Source: Ahaetulla prasina (Eukaryota > Chordata > Lepidosauria > Squamata > Colubridae). Taken from it: DNA of 64,000 nucleotides. Below, one piece after another: positions 46,321 to 58,580 of the stretch. How positions within the stretch are numbered: the first letter of the stretch is position 1; each line of letters opens with the position of its first letter. The stretch covers positions 157,417,236-157,481,235 of the forward strand of contig NC_080539.1 in assembly GCF_028640845.1 (NCBI RefSeq), read 5' to 3'. A model generated the notes under the pieces. That model had not been told where the DNA came from, did no database searches, and saw only the letters and a list, made by a program, of their open reading frames with translations. The translations under genes and the position numbers were made by a program.

Positions 46321-47022
46321 GTGTCTTTCTGCTTCTGTTCCAAGTTGTTTGTGCCTTTTAGAAGTTTTCTAACATTGCTTGCTCTACTCTACAACTTTCC
46401 CAGGCAAGCAGCTTGTATGACTACTCAGGTCTCTCCAATAGATTTTAAAACATGACAGGTTATATATCTTACCTTCTCTGGAATTCTGCTGTATTCCCTT
46501 CACTTCAATGGGGGCAGAATACTGGGAGGGTTTTTGACCAAACAGCATTTGGACAGCTTGGAGGGAGACAAAGACAATCAATGGTTACCATTATTGCTGA
46601 TCTACACTCAATCTATTTTTTAAAACTTTAGATCAAATGGATATGTATATGAATAACTTTCCTTGACATGAAGATCACAAAAGCAACATACTTGTGGAGG
46701 GCGGGGGGGTGGGGGGAGAGAAGCCTTATGAAATTCTAGGAAATATAGACGATTACAAGAACAGGATGGGCTACTTAGCAATGGGGAAAAATAAGTTCAG
46801 TAATCTAGAAAAACAGAGGAAGAAGGGTTATATTTTAGAATCTAGATAATATTGGCATAATCAGAGCAATTTAAAAAGGAGCATTATTCAATAAGACAAC
46901 TATCTAGAATAATTCTTGTTGCATTAGAAAGGAATTCTAGAGAAATTGTGCTGATTAGACATTACCTACTGTCTCTCATCTCTGATGTTTTGGGTGCTGC
47001 TTACTGTAAGTAAAATAGCTAT
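46321..47022. other. No recognised feature
   Basis: A G-rich stretch near 46698-46719; nothing else recognised. Confidence 0.45.
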
Positions 47023-47830
47023 GAGCCCTGGTGATATAGTGGTTAGAATGCAGTATTGCAAGCAAACTCTGCCCGCAGCTTGGAGTTTGATCCTGATGGG
47101 GCTCGAGGTTGACTCAACCTTCCATCCTTCCGAGGTCAGGAAAATGAGGACCTGGATTGTTGGGGGCAATATGAGCACTCTTTAAACCACTTAGAGAGGG
47201 TTGTAAAGCACTGTGAAGTGATGTATAAGTCTAAGTGCTATTGCTATATAAGTGTTGTGACCCAGGTTCCTGGACCCGGATTCCTGGACTTGGATGATTC
47301 TGAAAGTGAGGGAGAAGACCTGGCAAAGCCTGCTTGCCTTGGGCCCTCTCCCTCCCTGGCACCCACCCAAAGGGAGGAGGAGGGGCCGGCAAGGCCTGAT
47401 TCTCCCGAGCCTTCTTCTGATTTGGCAACGCCCCAAGAACAGTTTTGGAGTGATGCAAGACTGCGCAGACTTGATCGGCACGCGCAGCAGAGGAAGCATT
47501 GGGACAAAGCCAAAGAATAATGGTCATGCAGTGACATCTGCAGAGACTATAAATAGGAGGCGGAACTTCCTGTTTTTTTGTCTTGGACAAAGCAATGAAT
47601 TTGCGCGGGCAAACTGTATCAATGGAGGGAAGAATATATTCGTGAGTAATTCTGGCCTTATCTATAATTTCCTCATTATCTCCAGAGACTTGGCAGGCCT
47701 GTGGGTAGACATGGCCAGGACATTTATCTATGTAAATAAATTAGAAGAGAAGGCCTTTGACTGACTCTTTGTTGGGAGTATTGGGGGAGGGAAACAGAAC
47801 AATAAGTCTAAGCATTGTTGCTATTGCTAT
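47023..47830 (+). repeat. tRNA-derived SINE split by a solo LTR
   Basis: Head 'gagccctggtgatatagtgg', body 'gaaaatgaggacctggattg' and tail 'ataagtctaagtgctattgc'. The tail resumes after the LTR at 47802 ('ataagtctaagcattgttgc'). Confidence 0.88.
47253..47801 (+). mobile_element. Solo LTR (549 bp) inside the SINE tail
   Basis: It begins TGTTGTGACCC and ends GAAACAGAACA, flanked by a perfect 5-bp duplication ATAAG (47248-47252 and 47802-47806). A TATA box ACTATAAATAGG lies near 47547 and AATAAA at 47735-47740. The internal coding region is gone, as after LTR-LTR recombination. Five-bp duplications fit Gypsy or ERV integrases. The 156-codon frame inside is not a gene. Confidence 0.88.
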
Positions 47831-48984
47831 GATAGGAAAATTAAGGAATGACAGAACAATTGTCCTTAAAAACTTGTTCAAATTCCTCCCTCAATTCACC
47901 CAGATCTATCACAACCATTTTAAGATAGAGCATTCACTTTAGTATAAAGTTGATACTTGTGTCCCTTGTTCTGGGGCATTGTAGACTTGTCTTAAAACTC
48001 TTCACGGGGATACTAATTGTTACTTTCCAAGCCTTCATTTTTAAAAGAAGAAGAAAAAATAGTTACAAAAAGGCTATATTTCAAATTCCTCAACATCCTA
48101 CAAGAATAATTTCCCAGATTTGTTTGTGGACTCTAGGCTGATGTCTTGAACAGTAGTTTTTCTTAGAGAACGTTTTGATCTAAGGTTCAAAGATAACAGA
48201 GTTCATATTACTTCTATAGAAAATCCCCGTTTGAGTTAAGGGTCATTTTGAGGTTTTCTTTTTCCTCTTTTAAACCAGAAGACTTTAACAAGAAAATGGC
48301 CATCTTTAGGGATTCTAATTAAGTTTAAAAGTTATTACAGTCACTTAATTGCCTTTTTCCTTTGGAGGCATGCAAAAATATATCTTACCAGTTCAAGATT
48401 TTCGTTTCAGACCGTTTGGCACTACTTAGTAGTTGTTTGTTTGTACCTTTCCCTTTCAACAACATTGGCTCTGTATTCCATTCCTTAAGCTTTTCGTGGG
48501 GATTTATTGTGACCAGCAGCTAAAGATCAAATTCAGATATCCTAAGAATGCCAACCTTTGCAGAAGCATCAAGAAGTAATCTAAAGATCCAGTGAAAACC
48601 ACAACAATGTGTTCTTAGGAGGCCTGGATAAGTGAGAGAAAAGAAGAAGTAAAGAACAGCATAAGAGTAGCTTCTTTACCACTGCTATTTTTCCCCTGTG
48701 ATACTTAACTATAGGGAAGGGGAGAATGGTCGATGCTTGAGGACATTCATACTTTCATGGAGACTATTAGGATCAGTAAGGCCAGAGCTAATGTGGTCCT
48801 TAGACTCTAGAATTCAATGCTCTGCAAACACGAGTATTTCGTGACAGATACATATGGATGCTCCCTTATTTTTAGCCATCTCCAGACAAATGACCTAAAA
48901 ATGTAACAGGATGTAATATTTTGTACTTGTCAGCAGACAAATCCATGTAGAATGACTTCCTTTAGAATCAGCCATTCACTGTAG
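47831..48984. other. No recognised feature
   Basis: No recognisable repeat or gene. Confidence 0.45.
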
Positions 48985-49015
48985 TTTGTTTGTTTGTTTG
49001 TTTGTTTGTTTGTTT
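48985..49015. repeat. (TTTG)n microsatellite
   Basis: Seven to eight GTTT units. Confidence 0.92.
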
Positions 49016-49444
49016 ACCCTGCCCATTTCACTATCCAGAGTGAGTGGTACATATGCATACATATTATTTGTCTGTGTTTGTGTAGTTTGGCACTAATCTC
49101 CTCAGAGTTCACCTAATTTTCTGGTTTCACACAACACAATGAACTGTACACTGAGCCCATGGGCTTGGTTCATACAATCCAATTAGCTAAAATATGATTG
49201 ACCAATGTAGTTTAGTGTCTTATGTATCTACAAGGCTTTATTTCAAATCCACATTCCAATTTCAGACTGCCCTGGAACTCTGGTCAGAGTCCTTCGCAGG
49301 ATTTGTCTTAGCTTGACAACAGAAGGACCATTCTGTTTGTTGGGTACAGCGATGGGTGCAGTGTCTCATTGCTTCCATCTCAATTGCTTGTGGCTATTAG
49401 ACCACAATCTTCACCATTTTCAGGAGTGGGTGCAACATTGAGGC
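49016..49444. other. No recognised feature
   Basis: No recognisable repeat or gene. Confidence 0.45.
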
Positions 49445-49993
49445 GCATATAGAAAAGGAGGTAGTGACAGATTTTATTTTCCTGGGCTCCAAGATCACCG
49501 CAGATGGGGATTGCAGCCAAGAAATTAAAAGACGCTTGCTCCTGGGGAGGAAAGCTATGCATACAGTTGCAATGTATGGCAGTGAAAGTTGGACCATAAG
49601 AAAGGCTGAGCGCCAAAGAATTGAGGCCTTTGAACTATGGTGCTAGGAAAAACTCCTGCGAGTCCCTTGGATTGCAAGGTGATCAAACCGGTCAGTCCTA
49701 GAGGAGATCAACCCTGATTGTTCTTTAGAAGGCCAGATCCTGAAGATGGAACTCAAATACTTTGGCCACCTAATGAGAAGGAAGGACTCACTGGAGAAGA
49801 GCCTAATGCTGGGAAAGATTGAGGGCAAAAGAAGGAGGGGACGGCAGAGAATGAGGTAACTGGATGGAATCACTGAAGCAGTAGGCCTGAGCTTAAATGG
49901 ACTTCAGAGGATGGTAAAGGACAGGAAGGCCTGGAGGATCATTCTCTATGGGGTCACAATGGGTCGGATACAACTAACAAAAACAACAATAGA
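49445..49993 (+). mobile_element. BovB (RTE-clade) LINE 3' end
   Basis: It encodes the BovB RT C-terminus: FIFLGSKITADGDCSQEIKRR, then VAMYGSESWTIRKAERQRIEAFELWC, then YFGHLMRRKDSLEKSLMLGKIEG and RRRGRQRMR. The end is 'ggggtcacaatgggtcggat'. In-frame stops follow ELWC and RQRMR. About 25 residues expected between GRKAM and VAMYG are missing, so it is internally deleted and dead. BovB is known for horizontal transfer between squamates and ruminants and mobilises Sauria-type SINEs. Confidence 0.9.
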
Positions 49994-50732
49994 AAAGGGG
50001 TGGGGGCTGCATCAAGATGCCATGCTTATGCTGTTTTTAATCTGACTACTTCCCTTTGTCCTGCAGATGCCTCTGTAAGAGTAAAAGCAACAAGGTGTCT
50101 CATTTCTAAGGTTAGCATGATTCCCCACTCTTCCTTTGTGAGTTCTATCTTCTGATATTAGACAAAACACATCCACTGATGTCAGTATCATAATCTCTAA
50201 ATGTATATTTACCTATCTATCTAATCAGAAGCTATAAAACGTATTTCATGTTTGGCTGCCACACAAAGAAGGTGTTGTAAGTGCCTTCTTGGAATTCCAG
50301 TAAGAACTCCAATTAAAATGCTCAGAAGTGTTCCGCTTCAAACCAGCCCTGTTTCTCTACAATCTATGGAATGTCATCCTCAGCAGGATGCAGGCACAAT
50401 GAAACGCAACAGCCCTGATGAAAGCAGACTGAAGGATGGACTTTTTCAAACAGCACCATCTCCTTAAGGAGTCGGGCTTAAGAGCAAACTTCTCAACTGC
50501 ATTTCTTTTACAGACCGTGAACTCAGTTAAGGAATTGTCTGTGGTCCCTTCATAACAGAGCGGCTTTCATTAGACACTGGGTCAGCGAGCACGGCCTATG
50601 AAGTCTGGAGCAGCTCTAGCCAGTCCCTGGGCTAATAGTAGCATGTTCAACCCACATCAAGAATGGTGAACAGGAGTGACTGATACTAGGTGGAGGTTGC
50701 AGGAAGAAGAAACTGTCCCATCAGAATGTCAT
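49994..50732. other. No recognised feature
   Basis: No recognisable repeat or gene; the 71-codon frame at 50252 shows no domain. Confidence 0.4.
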
Positions 50733-50800
50733 TTTTTTTAAAATTTGAATTTATATCCCGCCCTTCTCCAAAGACTCAGGGCGGCTTACACTATTTTGAG
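50733..50800 (-). mobile_element. LINE/SINE 3'-tail remnant with hairpin
   Basis: 'Tttatatcccgcccttctcc...actcagggcggcttacac', the reverse complement of the shared tail module. Confidence 0.65.
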
Positions 50801-51016
50801 CCTCTAATTCATTCCATTAGATTCAGCTTTCAAAATTTATCTCTGAAGTTCTATCAATTATTTAATATATTTAATACGAGGCAAGCAAAGGAGCTTAGTC
50901 CAGTCACATGACTGCCAAAATGATAAAGGACAGACTGGTGAGTGATTTACTTATGCTGGTGGTTTTTTTTTCCCCTGAGCAGGAGGATACACTTACACCA
51001 GGCTGCACCAACCCAT

Positions 51017-51309
51017 CAGTGGTACGTTTCAATTTTTTTTACTACCGGTTCTGTGGGTGTGGCTTGGTGGGTGTGGCATGGCTTGGTGGGCGTGGCAGGG
51101 AAAGGATAGTGTAAAATCTTCATTCCCTCCCCATTCCAGGGGAAGGATAGTGTAAAATCCCAATTTCCTCCCGATCAGCTAGGACTCGGGAGGCAGAGAA
51201 TAGATGGGGGCAGGCCAGTCAGATTTTTTACTACCGGTTCTCCGAACTACTCAAAATTTCCGCTACCTGTTCTCCAGAACTGGTCAGAACCTGCTGAAAC
51301 CCACCTCTG
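51017..51309 (+). mobile_element. CAGTGGTGGG hAT-type MITE, copy A8 (293 bp)
   Basis: CAGTGGTACGTTTC...AAACCCACCTCTG, perfect 8-bp duplication CAACCCAT (51009-51016 and 51310-51317). Interior closest to copy A1, including 'gatcagct' and 'agagaatagatgggggc'. Confidence 0.9.
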
Positions 51310-51459
51310 CAACCCATCATTTGTATTTTTAAAGGAGGCTATTTTGAATACAAAGGCTTTTCATTTAGGTCTTCCCGGAAACAAAAATGATTCTGGAGAT
51401 GAATGCTTTCCTTTTAATTTTGATTGAAGTGCTACAGGGCTGATGGGTCTCCCAAAGGA

Positions 51460-51897
51460 AGAAGAGGGCCGTGAAAATATTTGCAGATCCCTCGCATCCT
51501 GGACATAAACTGTTTCAACTCCTACCCTCAAAACGACACTATAGAGCACTGCACACCAGAACAACTAGACACAAGAACAGTTTTTTCCCGAAGGCCATCA
51601 CTCTGCTAAACAAATAATTCCTTCAAGGCTGTCAGACTATTTACTGAATCTGCACTACTATTAATTGTTTCATAGTTCCCATCACCAATCTCTTTCCACT
51701 TATGACTGTATGACTATAACTTGTTGCTGGCAATCCTTATGATTTATATTGATATATTGACCATCAATTGTGTTGTAAATGTTGTACCTTGATGAACGTA
51801 TCTTTTCTTTTATGTACACTGAGAGCATATGCACCAAGACAAATTCCTTGTGTGTCCAATCACACTTGGCCAATAAAATTCTATTCTGTTCTATTCT
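51460..51897 (+). mobile_element. L2/L3-type LINE 3' end (fourth copy)
   Basis: Starts at 'gaagagggccgtgaaaatatttg' and runs through SFFPKAITLLNK-type coding text to the 3' UTR and a short TTCTA tail. It joins the preceding unique DNA without an intervening coding part. Confidence 0.88.
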
Positions 51898-51977
51898 ACC
51901 TTACTAACTGTCCACAATTCCATAAAATTTTGGGAAGTATAGAAAAGGTTCAAGCTGAGACTTCTATGAAGAGTTGA

Positions 51978-52325
51978 ATATAGAATAATATAGAGTTGGA
52001 AGGGACCTTGGAGGTCTTCTAGTCCAACTCCCTACTCAAGCAGGAGACCCTATACCAGTGATGGTGAACCTTTTAGGCACAGATTGCCCAAACTGGAAGG
52101 CGCACCTCCGTGCCAGAAACCCGATGATCAGCTGGCCAGCGTGCATGTGTGCCTTGGAAACCCAACGACCAGCTGGATGAGCTGGGGCGACGGCACGCAT
52201 GCCCACAGAGAGGGCTCTGCATGCCATCTCTGGCACACATACTATAGGCTCGCCATCACAACCCTATACTATTCCAGACAAATGATTGTCTCATCTCTTC
52301 TTAAACAGATTCTTAGATTCTTCTG
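51978..52325 (-). mobile_element. CR1 LINE 3' end, split by a MITE
   Basis: Pieces 51978-52055 ('atagagttggaagggaccttgg') and 52262-52325 ('attccagacaaatgattgtc') rejoin if 52056-52261 and one octamer are removed. Confidence 0.85.
52056..52261 (+). mobile_element. CAGTGATGG hAT-type MITE F2 (206 bp), inside CR1
   Basis: CAGTGATGGTGAACCTTTT...GCTCGCCATCACAA with a perfect 8-bp duplication CCCTATAC (52048-52055 and 52262-52269). It occupies the same CR1 octamer as F1 and F3. Confidence 0.88.
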
Positions 52326-52329
52326 AGAT

Positions 52330-52776
52330 AGAACCAGCTGGAATCAAGTCCTGAACACCAAAAGATTCTGGCTTGACTCCGTTGAATTAATGAGAGGGTT
52401 GCAAAGAGGGTGACCATCAGTGGGCCTAAGGATACATAGATTGAATAATGCTGTTATGAACTTTGCCCCCCCCCCCAAATTAACCATACCATTGAAATAC
52501 CAAGGTAGAGAACTCCTTTTGGACTTTGTCACTTTATAAATTTTTCAAGTTCTCTAAATAGCTGCTAGGCATCTGAAACGATTCCGTTTTCTGCCTGTAT
52601 CTGGGCAACCTTGGCATGGCTCAACTTGAATTCTGCTGCTTTTGCCAACTGTGTGTTAAACCCAGATCTTGCATATGGTGTTCCCAGCGTGTATTTGACA
52701 CTGCCCATGAAGGCCAGGTCTTCAGAGCCAATGCTAGCTTTGTGTTGAGATTGATACACAGCAATTAACCAAAAAA
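52330..52776. other. No recognised feature
   Basis: A C tract near 52467-52477; nothing else recognised. Confidence 0.4.
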
Positions 52777-52811
52777 AGAAAAAGAAAAAGAAAGAAAGAA
52801 AGAAAGAAAGA
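52777..52811. repeat. (GAAA)n microsatellite
   Basis: GAAA units directly read. Confidence 0.92.
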
Positions 52812-54115
52812 TATTCCATTCCTCAGGGAACTCAGCAAACATTATATAAAAAGCGCCCCCTCATAGCTTGTATGTCTGAATAATCAGACATTTGAGTGAT
52901 CCTTTCATCTCTTTCAAGAGGGTTTGTGGAGACCCTCTGAACTGGGATGACAGGATTTGGAACCTGAGATTGGGTTCTCTTTGTTTGTTATGGCCTATCA
53001 TCAGTCAAATCCAGTGTGTAGGTTAATAAGGCTTAAACTTTAAAGGAATGGTGAGCACCTGATTGACAAGCCTGCAAATAATAATCCAGTGGGAAGTTTT
53101 GTGCCGGTGAACTTAAAGCGTTCATTGAGATGCGGTCTAATTTTATAGCCAATTATATTAATTCAGGAAATCTCATTAGGTAAACTAATGCCAATATCAG
53201 GACTGCCGATGATTATTTCATGTGAAATCCTGCATACATCTGAGATACAATTGTTAGTTTAAATATCATTTTGCCCTTTCGATGGCATATGTAATAAACC
53301 CTTCCAAAGATTTTTTAAAAACAGCAAAGTTAGTTGGTGTAATAATCTGCATGTGAAGTAGGTAGTCTCATTAGCTCGGCTGATGTTCTCAAATATCGTA
53401 TAGCTCCTAGACGTTTTTGTTGGTAGGCGTGTGTTGCAAAGCATGCTCGATTTGAATGTAATTAGGAGGTTATAATAAGAGAGACTTCAAAAATCTTCCT
53501 AGATTGGCAGAAGATATTCACCATCAATACAACTAAACTGTTGTAGCATCTTAGGACTCCAGCACTGTCTGCATCGAGCAGCCCTTTTGATAGGTGGAAG
53601 TAGACAAATATCCTCTAGTTCATTTAAGTTATTGTCTGTGTTTATTTTAGCTGCAGTCCCTTTATTCAAAGAGACAAATTAGAACATGGTGAGGACACAT
53701 ATTAGTGGCCATGTCCATCTGCCCGTCCCCTATAAGAATGCATTTATGGCGTCAACAGAAGAAGTGGGTTTTATAAGGGAAGGGAAGAAGGTGTAACTAT
53801 TTGAATGTATCTTTTCAGTAGCTTTTAACATAGTTTATCATAATCCTATTAATCATACCCATTTACTAATCATCATTATGAATTGTAGCAAATAATGTTT
53901 ATTGTTATCGGTACATTTATGAAGAATGTGGTAATAATAGTTTATGGAGGAAGCTGAGAATTCTGTTCTGTCTCTCTTTGAGACTACTATATTAGAAGAA
54001 CCCAGAATCAGCTATAAAGTTGAATGATGGAAGTGTCGTAGTAGATAAAAGAAAGTACTCCTTCCCACATGGAAGTTTAGCTATGGAATTTGCTAGATTG
54101 GGATGAAATTATAGC
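52812..54115. other. No recognised feature
   Basis: About 1.3 kb without recognisable repeat or gene. Confidence 0.5.
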
Positions 54116-54119
54116 CAAT

Positions 54120-54591
54120 TGGTGTGCGTTTAAAATTAAAGGACCGGGTTATTTATGGGACCGCCTATTGCCACCGTTTGCCTCCCACCAACCCGTGCGC
54201 TCCCACCGAGAGGGACTCCTTATGGTGCCGTCAGCCAAGCAATGTCGGCTGGCAGCCCCCAGGGGAAGGGCCTTCTCTGTGGTGGCTCCTACCCTATGGA
54301 ATGAACTTCCCCCTGGACTCCGACAACTTCCTGACCTTCGGACCTTCCGCTGCAAGCTGAAGACGTACCTATTTTTCCGCGCAGGACTGGCATAGATTTT
54401 TTAGATGTTATTATTGTTTTTAATTTTAACTGGTTTTTTGGGTTTTAAACGTATTTTAAATTTTTGGGCCAAATTTGAATAAGTTTTTTATTTATTGTTT
54501 TATCTGTATTGTATTTATTGATTGTTTTTATTGTGGCTGTTCACCGCCCTGAGTCCTTCGGGAGAAGGGCGGTATACAAATTAAAATATGA

Positions 54592-54592
<1 letters not shown>
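54120..54592 (+). mobile_element. LINE (L2/Jockey-type) C-terminus with hairpin tail
   Basis: The frame 54090-54395 reads GPGYLWDRLLPPFASHQPVRSHREGLLMVPS, then RAFSVVAPTLWNELPPGLRQLPDLRTFR and ends KTYLFFRAGLA. It is the same family as 30447-30975. The tail CACCGCCCTGAGTCC...GAAGGGCGG folds back on itself, then an ATT array begins. Confidence 0.88.

Positions 54593-54593
<1 letters not shown>

Positions 54594-54666
<73 letters not shown>
54594..54666. repeat. (ATT)n microsatellite at LINE tail
   Basis: Pure ATT trinucleotides; the poly-Asn reverse frame is an artefact. Confidence 0.95.
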
Positions 54667-54667
<1 letters not shown>

Positions 54668-54924
54668 AGTAAACAAACTTGGATAAAGATGGGTGGGTAT
54701 TTGCTATTTCCATTACAAGAAATCTTGTAATTTGTCTCTGAATATTAGTGGCTAAGTTCATGTCAATAGGTGTAAATGGTTGATTCCCAGACTGATAAAG
54801 ATTCAGAAGGCCTTTAAGTAATGCCACATATCAGCTGCTTCTTTTCACCAAAAAGACCTGCTTTCGCCTTAGATACTGAAAAGCTGTTAGGAAATAAAAT
54901 TAAAAAAAAGTTATCACCCTAAGA

Positions 54925-55274
54925 CAGGGCTGTCAAATTCCATTTCACTGGGGGCCGCATCAAGGTTGTGTTTGGCCTGGAATGGGAGTGGCCAGGATGG
55001 GCGTGGCCATCTCAACGTCACTTGTGTCGGGGGCGCCTGTGGTGGCCTGAGTGCTTTGCCAGTGAAAACGGGCTCCTAATCTCTGTTTTCGGGTGGGATG
55101 GCTTCCTGCAGCACTCTGCCAGTGAAAACAGAGCTCGCATGCCGCCCTCCCCGCCCCCCCCCCCCCGAGTTCTATTTTTGCTGGCAGAAGCACCACGGGT
55201 CAGTCCCTTGCTGTTTCCAGGACAGCCCCGTGGGCCAGATCTAAGTAATCCGGCCCCTGAGTTTGACACCCCTG
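54925..55274. mobile_element. CAGGGGTGTCAAACT hAT-type MITE (350 bp)
   Basis: CAGGGCTGTCAAATTCC...GAGTTTGACACCCCTG with a perfect 8-bp duplication CCCTAAGA (54917-54924 and 55275-55282). The interior includes 'gggcgtggccatctcaacgtc', a module also present in two other hAT families here. Confidence 0.88.
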
Positions 55275-55282
55275 CCCTAAGA

Positions 55283-57316
55283 TAAATAGCAGATATAATA
55301 GTTCCAAATGGCAAACAGTTCAGTTGCTGGAAATCTTGTGACCCCATTTCTATCTTTCTCAATAACATTTCCTAAAGAGACTTCTGTGAGAATAATGGTT
55401 TTGATTGCAGGCATTTAACAAAAAGCCTGACATTAGTGCTTTCTTGCTGAAAACCACTTTGACTAGGGCACAGCATTCCTCAATTTGAGAGCATCATGCC
55501 CAGTATGGCAAAGACCACCATCAGAAACAACTGTAGGATATGACAAGGCAAGGTAAGGCAGCCCATTTATTTCTCGAGGGCTTATGGGGGATGGAGAACA
55601 GATACTAGGGACAGGCAGTCCCTAGGCTGTACTGTTTGATCCCCTTTCATCCCCTGGCCCAGGGGATCATTGACATTATTCTCATATTTTAGTCATAGAA
55701 GTGAGACCAGCAAATGAGATACCAGGTCTCTAGATCTGCTAACTTTTACACTTTCTTTATTATAAGACATGGTTCTCAATTGCATTATTGTTGACACCTG
55801 TATAGTTGTATAAACAGGAAATCTCCATCCGCTCATGCTTAGTGTTGATTCTTATTTTCTTTTCCCATCCTTTCCTTTTTTGTTAAATGTTTCCATTTTT
55901 GACTATCCTAGGTATCCATCCATCCTTCCCCTGCAGGATATCTTGAAGTAGATTGATATGGGCTGATGATAAATAATCTCTGTACATATGATATAGTACA
56001 AGGAATCCAAAGCTTAACTATCCCCAAGGATCATTGTGAAATTTTTATCACTGGTTCTGAAATTGCTAAAAAGAAAGTGTGATCTTTTTTTCATTCATTC
56101 ATTTTTAAACTTCTAAGTTGATACTTTTTCAGCATGGAAATGCCAAAGCATAGCGTGGATATACTGGATGAATATATAGCATATCCATTTAATAAAAGGA
56201 TAAAATAAATTTAAAAGTAGACTGAATAAATGACACAAACTATGTATAAAGACAGTTAACTGTATACTAGTAGTTATTTCAGAATAACTGCATCAGCATT
56301 CTCTGAACCAACTCACAGATGTGTTAAATACACCATGTATTATTCTAAGCTTGTACAATCTTGATTTGCTAAATGTTATAGTGAATGGGTTTATACATTG
56401 TGGTAAGTGATTAACAGTTAATTTGAATAGTTACATCGTCAGCAAAGTAAACCAAAATAAAACAAAGCATATTATGAGAACATTGAATTCTATTCTAAGA
56501 TCATTTTATGCAAAATTAAAAAGTATTTTTTTCCAGCTTTATTAGGATATATAGTTAAAAATGGAAGTGACCCCCTGAAACAGCTGGCCCGAAAAACAGA
56601 ACTGATGATCATATGCCAAAACTTCTGTCTTTTTCCTTTACCACCATTGATTCCTTTAGCTTCTGTTAGTGACCACAGAAACCTTCAGGCCAATCTGCTA
56701 ATTTCATTTGAAGAGTTACAAAACTCAGTTGCTATATTAAAAGGACATATGGCATATTGAACTGGGACTTTTGATCTTGGAAACTATGACCCGGCTTAGG
56801 GGTGGAAAACCGTTGAAAGGTAGAATATTTGAAAATCATTAGCTAGGACTGGGACATTCAGCAATATGCAGTTAGTAAACAATAATTAATTAACAGTATC
56901 CTGATAATTGGTTCTGGTATGATCATTCAGCTCTGAAATTATGAAGGCAGAGATACTGATTAACCAGTTAAATTGCTCCTATAACTAGCTAATTCAAGGT
57001 ATCTACTGGGCACCCATTGCTTCAGTGAATGCCATGTTCCTGGCTCCATGTTTCCTAGAGCTTTACAAGTACAATGGAAAGCAGCAGGAAACGTGGCGCA
57101 CAAATTTCCATTTCAATGCTTAAAATGCAGCAGGAAGAAGCCTCTGTTTAAACATGTCCAGCTCTAGGGGATGACAGGGCATTCTAACTCTTTCATGACT
57201 AGTAGCTTAAAACCTACATTTCTTAATACTTTCTTCACGCCATCCTTGGCAATTAATGTTCCAGTAAAAATTTGCTAGGCAAGCTTGATAACAGGATCTC
57301 CCTACCCTAGGAAATG
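55283..57316. other. No recognised feature
   Basis: The longest unassigned stretch, about 2 kb of AT-rich sequence with no open frame of note, no microsatellite and no recognised repeat. Confidence 0.55.
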
Positions 57317-57898
57317 CAGATAGTCCTTGACTTATGACTCTTCACTTAGCGACTGTTTGAAGTTACAACAGACTCCACCCACCCACCCCCAAACAGCTAC
57401 TTATGATCCAGTTTCAAGGTTCCAACAGACCCCTTCCCTGAAATCATGTGACCACATTTCAGAGGTTTGGTAACTGGCTTGCATTTACAGCTGTTTGCAA
57501 TGCCCCATGGTCAATGTGACCGCAATTTTTGAAATTTTTACCAAAAACTTCCATTGATTTCCAGTTTTAGGCAAAATGCTCCATAGCAGGGGTCTCCAAC
57601 CTTGGCAACTTTAAGACTTGTGGACTTCAACTCCCAGAATTCTTCAGCCAGCAAAGCTGGGAGTTGAAGTCCACAAGTCTTAAAGTTGCCAAGGTTGGAG
57701 ACCCCTGCTCCAGAGCACCCATGGGTTCACTTAAGAACCGTGAGATTTGCTTAATGACTGTGGCATTTGCTTAATGACCACAGCGTTGGCTTAATGACCA
57801 CTGCAAAAAAAAAAAGATCACATGATGACCCAATTTATGACCGTCACAATTTAAGATCATAATGGGCAATTATGGTCATAAGTCTAAGACTACCTTTT
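57317..57898 (+). mobile_element. AGTCCTCGACTTACGACC-family inverted-repeat element, split by a hairpin MITE
   Basis: The left terminus 'agatagtccttgacttatgac' and right terminus 'gtcataagtctaagactacct' are inverted repeats. The interior has repeated 'tgcttaatgaccac' units and 'atcatgtgaccacat'. The transposon superfamily is not determined because no clear target duplication is visible. Copy B3 interrupts it at 57587. Confidence 0.75.
57587..57707. mobile_element. Hairpin hAT-type MITE, copy B3 (121 bp, perfect 51-bp arms)
   Basis: Arms 57587-57637 and 57657-57707 are exact reverse complements, 51 bp each, around a 19-bp loop. Flanks CTCCATAG (57579-57586) and CTCCAGAG (57708-57715) match at 7 of 8. 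Confidence 0.92.
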
Positions 57899-58572
57899 AT
57901 GCAGGACTGAAAATTTCCAGTGATTTTAAAAAGAAAAACATTGCAGAGATACCTATGCAGTGACAGAAGGTGTTCACATGGGATGTTTTAGCAAGGTATT
58001 CCAGCTGGTGATGATATTTTTGATGAACTTCCAAAATGCCTGTGATTCAATTACCACAGCCATTTGTACAGCAAAATCCTCTCTGTTTTTATGTGCTGGT
58101 TTGCTTCCACAACTATAGAAAGCAATTGGAAGTGCTGAGAAATATGGATAGTATTTGGAAAAGTCTCTGTTTGTAAGAGCAGAGGTTAGCGTGAATAAAG
58201 ATGGCATTAGGATATGGAGTGTTTGATGCCACTTATTTAAACATAAAATAAGGAACCGGAGTGTTTCATTCTTCCTCTTGGTTACTTTAATTTTTAAAAT
58301 GTATTTAGAAAATATCTCCTGTTTTTCATTCCTTTTGATACCTGTGTGTTTGTGTATGTCTGTGTCTCTGTGTATACAAACACATCAGAAATAAGCGGGT
58401 TTTTTTTACCCCTAAGCTCCATTCCTATAATTTTAGCTAATTTACAGTACAGTGCCATCTTCTGGTCACCACAAATCTCTTTCAGACTGCGAGTGATTTA
58501 TGCATTAAAATGTCTCCATTAGATGCTTTATTGTGCTGTCAATTAATATGAAAATGTGCTGGGTTTATCAAA
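57899..58572. other. No recognised feature
   Basis: No recognisable repeat or gene. Confidence 0.45.
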
Positions 58573-58580
58573 ATATAGTA

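Noticed and set aside
54528..54827. A poly-asparagine protein frame
   Set aside because: It is the reverse reading of the ATT trinucleotide array.
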